From: Alteromonas lipotrueae
GTDB taxonomy: Bacteria > Pseudomonadota > Gammaproteobacteria > Enterobacterales > Alteromonadaceae
NCBI RefSeq assembly: GCF_019249215.1
Contig: NZ_JAESDI010000011.1
Coordinates: 1-64,000, forward strand
Length of the DNA stretch: 64,000 nt
Reading direction: 5' to 3'
The notes under the pieces are model-generated. The model had not been told where the DNA came from, did not search any database, and worked only from the letters and a program-made list of their open reading frames with translations. Every line of letters starts with the position of its first letter. Positions within the stretch are counted from its first letter, which is position 1. Made by a program: the position numbers and the translations under genes. Below, in pieces: positions 62,860 to 64,000 of the stretch.

Positions 62860-64000
62860 CTATTTAACAACGGGCGGCGTTTCAAAGGTGTGATAGGGCG
62901 CAGGAGAAGGAATTTCCCATTCTAGTCCCTCGGCACCTTCCCACACTTGGGCAGATACTGGCTCACCCTGCTTCTTACAGGCCTTAATTAACAATGCTAA
63001 GAAGATTAGTTGCGACAGCCCAAAGGCAAAGCCGCCAAGGCTTATCCACTTATTAAAGTCGGCAAACTGTAAGGCGTAGTCAGGAATACGACGTGGCATA
63101 CCAGCCAGCCCCACAAAGTGCATCGGGAAGAACAACACATTTACCGACACTAGTGAGCACCAGAAATGCCATTTTGCTAGCGCCGTGTCGTACATTTTCC
63201 CTGTCCACTTGGGTAACCAATAATACACCGCAGCCATAATCGAGAAGATGGCACCGGTGACCAGAACGTAATGGAAATGTGCGACCACGAAATAGGTATC
63301 GTGGTATTGGAAGTCCACCGGCACGATGGCCAGCATTAATCCTGACAGGCCGCCAATGGTAAACAATACGATAAACGCAATGGCAAACATCATGGGCATT
63401 TCAAAGGTTAGAGAGCCCCGCCACATAGTCGCCACCCAGTTAAAGACCTTCACGCCTGTAGGCACCGATATAAGCATAGTGGCAAACATGAAGAACATTT
63501 CCATATACACCGGCATGCCGGTGGTAAACATATGGTGAGCCCATACCACAAAGGACAACAGCGCAATAGAGCCGGTGGCATACACCATTGATGCGTAGCC
63601 AAACAGCTTCTTACGGGAAAACGTAGGGACAATTTGAGAGATAATACCGAAGGCCGGCAATATCATGATGTACACCTCAGGGTGCCCAAAGAACCAAAAG
63701 ATATGCTGGAACATAACGGGGTCACCACCACCTGCTGCATCAAAGAAGCTGGTGCCAAAGAACTTATCCGTCAGTACCATGGTGACCGCCCCCGCTAACA
63801 CAGGCATAACAGCAATAAGCAAGAAAGCAGTAATAAGCCAAGTCCACACGAATAAAGGCATTTTCATCCACGTCATACCGGGGGCACGCATGTTGAATAT
63901 GGTCACAATGACGTTAATAGCCCCCATAATGGATGAGATACCCATGATATGTACCGAGAACACAAACAATGCGGTTGAGTCACCACTGTAGGTGGTAGAA
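62860..64000 (-). CDS. coxA: cytochrome c oxidase subunit I (5' end outside window)
   Basis: The frame runs from the stop at 62860 to the window edge, giving about 380 C-terminal residues. The visible start of the reading (STTYSGDSTALFVFSVHIMG) is internal to the family. Catalytic parts include FGHPEVYIMILPAFG (CuB His and the cross-linked Tyr), VWAHHMFTTGMP (two more CuB His) and VAHFHYVLVTGA (heme His). It reduces oxygen to water and pumps protons. The first residues and helices, and coxB, would lie beyond 64000. Confidence 0.96.
   Translation of the reverse strand, partial: STTYSGDSTALFVFSVHIMGISSIMGAINVIVTIFNMRAPGMTWMKMPLFVWTWLITAFLLIAVMPVLAGAVTMVLTDKFFGTSFFDAAGGGDPVMFQHIFWFFGHPEVYIMILPAFGIISQIVPTFSRKKLFGYASMVYATGSIALLSFVVWAHHMFTTGMPVYMEMFFMFATMLISVPTGVKVFNWVATMWRGSLTFEMPMMFAIAFIVLFTIGGLSGLMLAIVPVDFQYHDTYFVVAHFHYVLVTGAIFSIMAAVYYWLPKWTGKMYDTALAKWHFWCSLVSVNVLFFPMHFVGLAGMPRRIPDYALQFADFNKWISLGGFAFGLSQLIFLALLIKACKKQGEPVSAQVWEGAEGLEWEIPSPAPYHTFETPPVVK

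Noticed and set aside
1..64000. tRNA genes, CRISPR arrays, insertion sequences and prophage genes
   Set aside because: No tRNA T-arm pattern in a cloverleaf setting, no regularly spaced direct repeats with unique spacers, and no transposase or phage protein was seen on either strand.

Overview
The window looks like chromosomal DNA of a marine gammaproteobacterium of the Alteromonadaceae, most likely Alteromonas or a close relative. This is inferred from moderate GC, the gene content and gene neighbourhoods; no 16S rRNA or other marker is present to settle it. Most of it is a rearranged counterpart of blocks that sit near minutes 74-77 of the E. coli chromosome: pckA-hslO-hslR-yrfG-nudE, fkpA-slyX-yheV-yheS-yheT-yheU, greB-tex and bioH-gntX-nfuA. 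No tRNA, rRNA, CRISPR array, insertion sequence or prophage was seen.

Layout. 1-5800 (minus): the larger part of a giant secreted SpvB/FG-GAP/RHS protein, cut by the window edge, preceded by a small secreted protein in the same likely operon; this is the most accessory-looking part. 6015-9187 (minus): pckA, hslO (Hsp33) and hslR (Hsp15). 9324-20687 (plus): a complete, tightly overlapping type II secretion operon gspC-D-E-F-G-H-I-J-K-L-M-N. 20705-24751 (minus): an exported metallo-beta-lactamase-fold hydrolase, a succinate-semialdehyde-type dehydrogenase, yjjX and yrfG. 24818-26894 (plus): nudE, cysQ and a YceI-family protein. 27083-30695 (minus): opgG-opgH for osmoregulated periplasmic glucans. 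31306: a small outer-membrane barrel. 31976-35799 (minus): yheU, yheT, a TIGR02444 protein and yheS; then yheV on plus. 36465-40388: an AsmA/DUF748-like protein, slyX, a WD40 lipoprotein, fkpA and a small membrane protein. 40564-43584 (plus): greB and tex. 43773-45190 (minus): a SprA-family HExxH protein and a small protein resembling a flagellar rod protein reduced to its two ends. 45389-50705: bioH, comF/gntX, an M14 carboxypeptidase, nfuA and a small membrane protein. 50896-57140: a mixed set of amino-acid racemase, VOC protein, methyltransferase, AraC/GyrI regulator, MATE transporter, polysaccharide deacetylase and GNAT enzyme. 57147-64000 (minus): a cytochrome c oxidase assembly cluster (coxA fragment, ctaG, coxC, SURF1, an unnamed Sco-like protein, ctaA, ctaB, SCO) with a small DUF2909 gene embedded on the other strand.

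How the parts fit. The gsp genes build the T2SS machine except for the prepilin peptidase, which must lie elsewhere. The terminal cluster covers heme A synthesis (ctaB, ctaA), copper delivery (ctaG, SCO and perhaps the Sco-like protein), SURF1 and oxidase subunits I and III. The nfuA gene is preceded by a near-perfect type 1 IscR site, linking Fe-S repair to the Isc regulon.

The points most worth a second look are: the small secreted protein paired with the SpvB/RHS giant; the mini-rod protein paired with a SprA-type metalloprotease; the degenerate Sco-like protein in the oxidase cluster; the IscR site before nfuA; an OpgH lacking the long N-terminal cytoplasmic region of E. coli OpgH; four 18-bp tandem repeats after the VOC gene; and several hairpins that overlap the 3' ends of coding regions.
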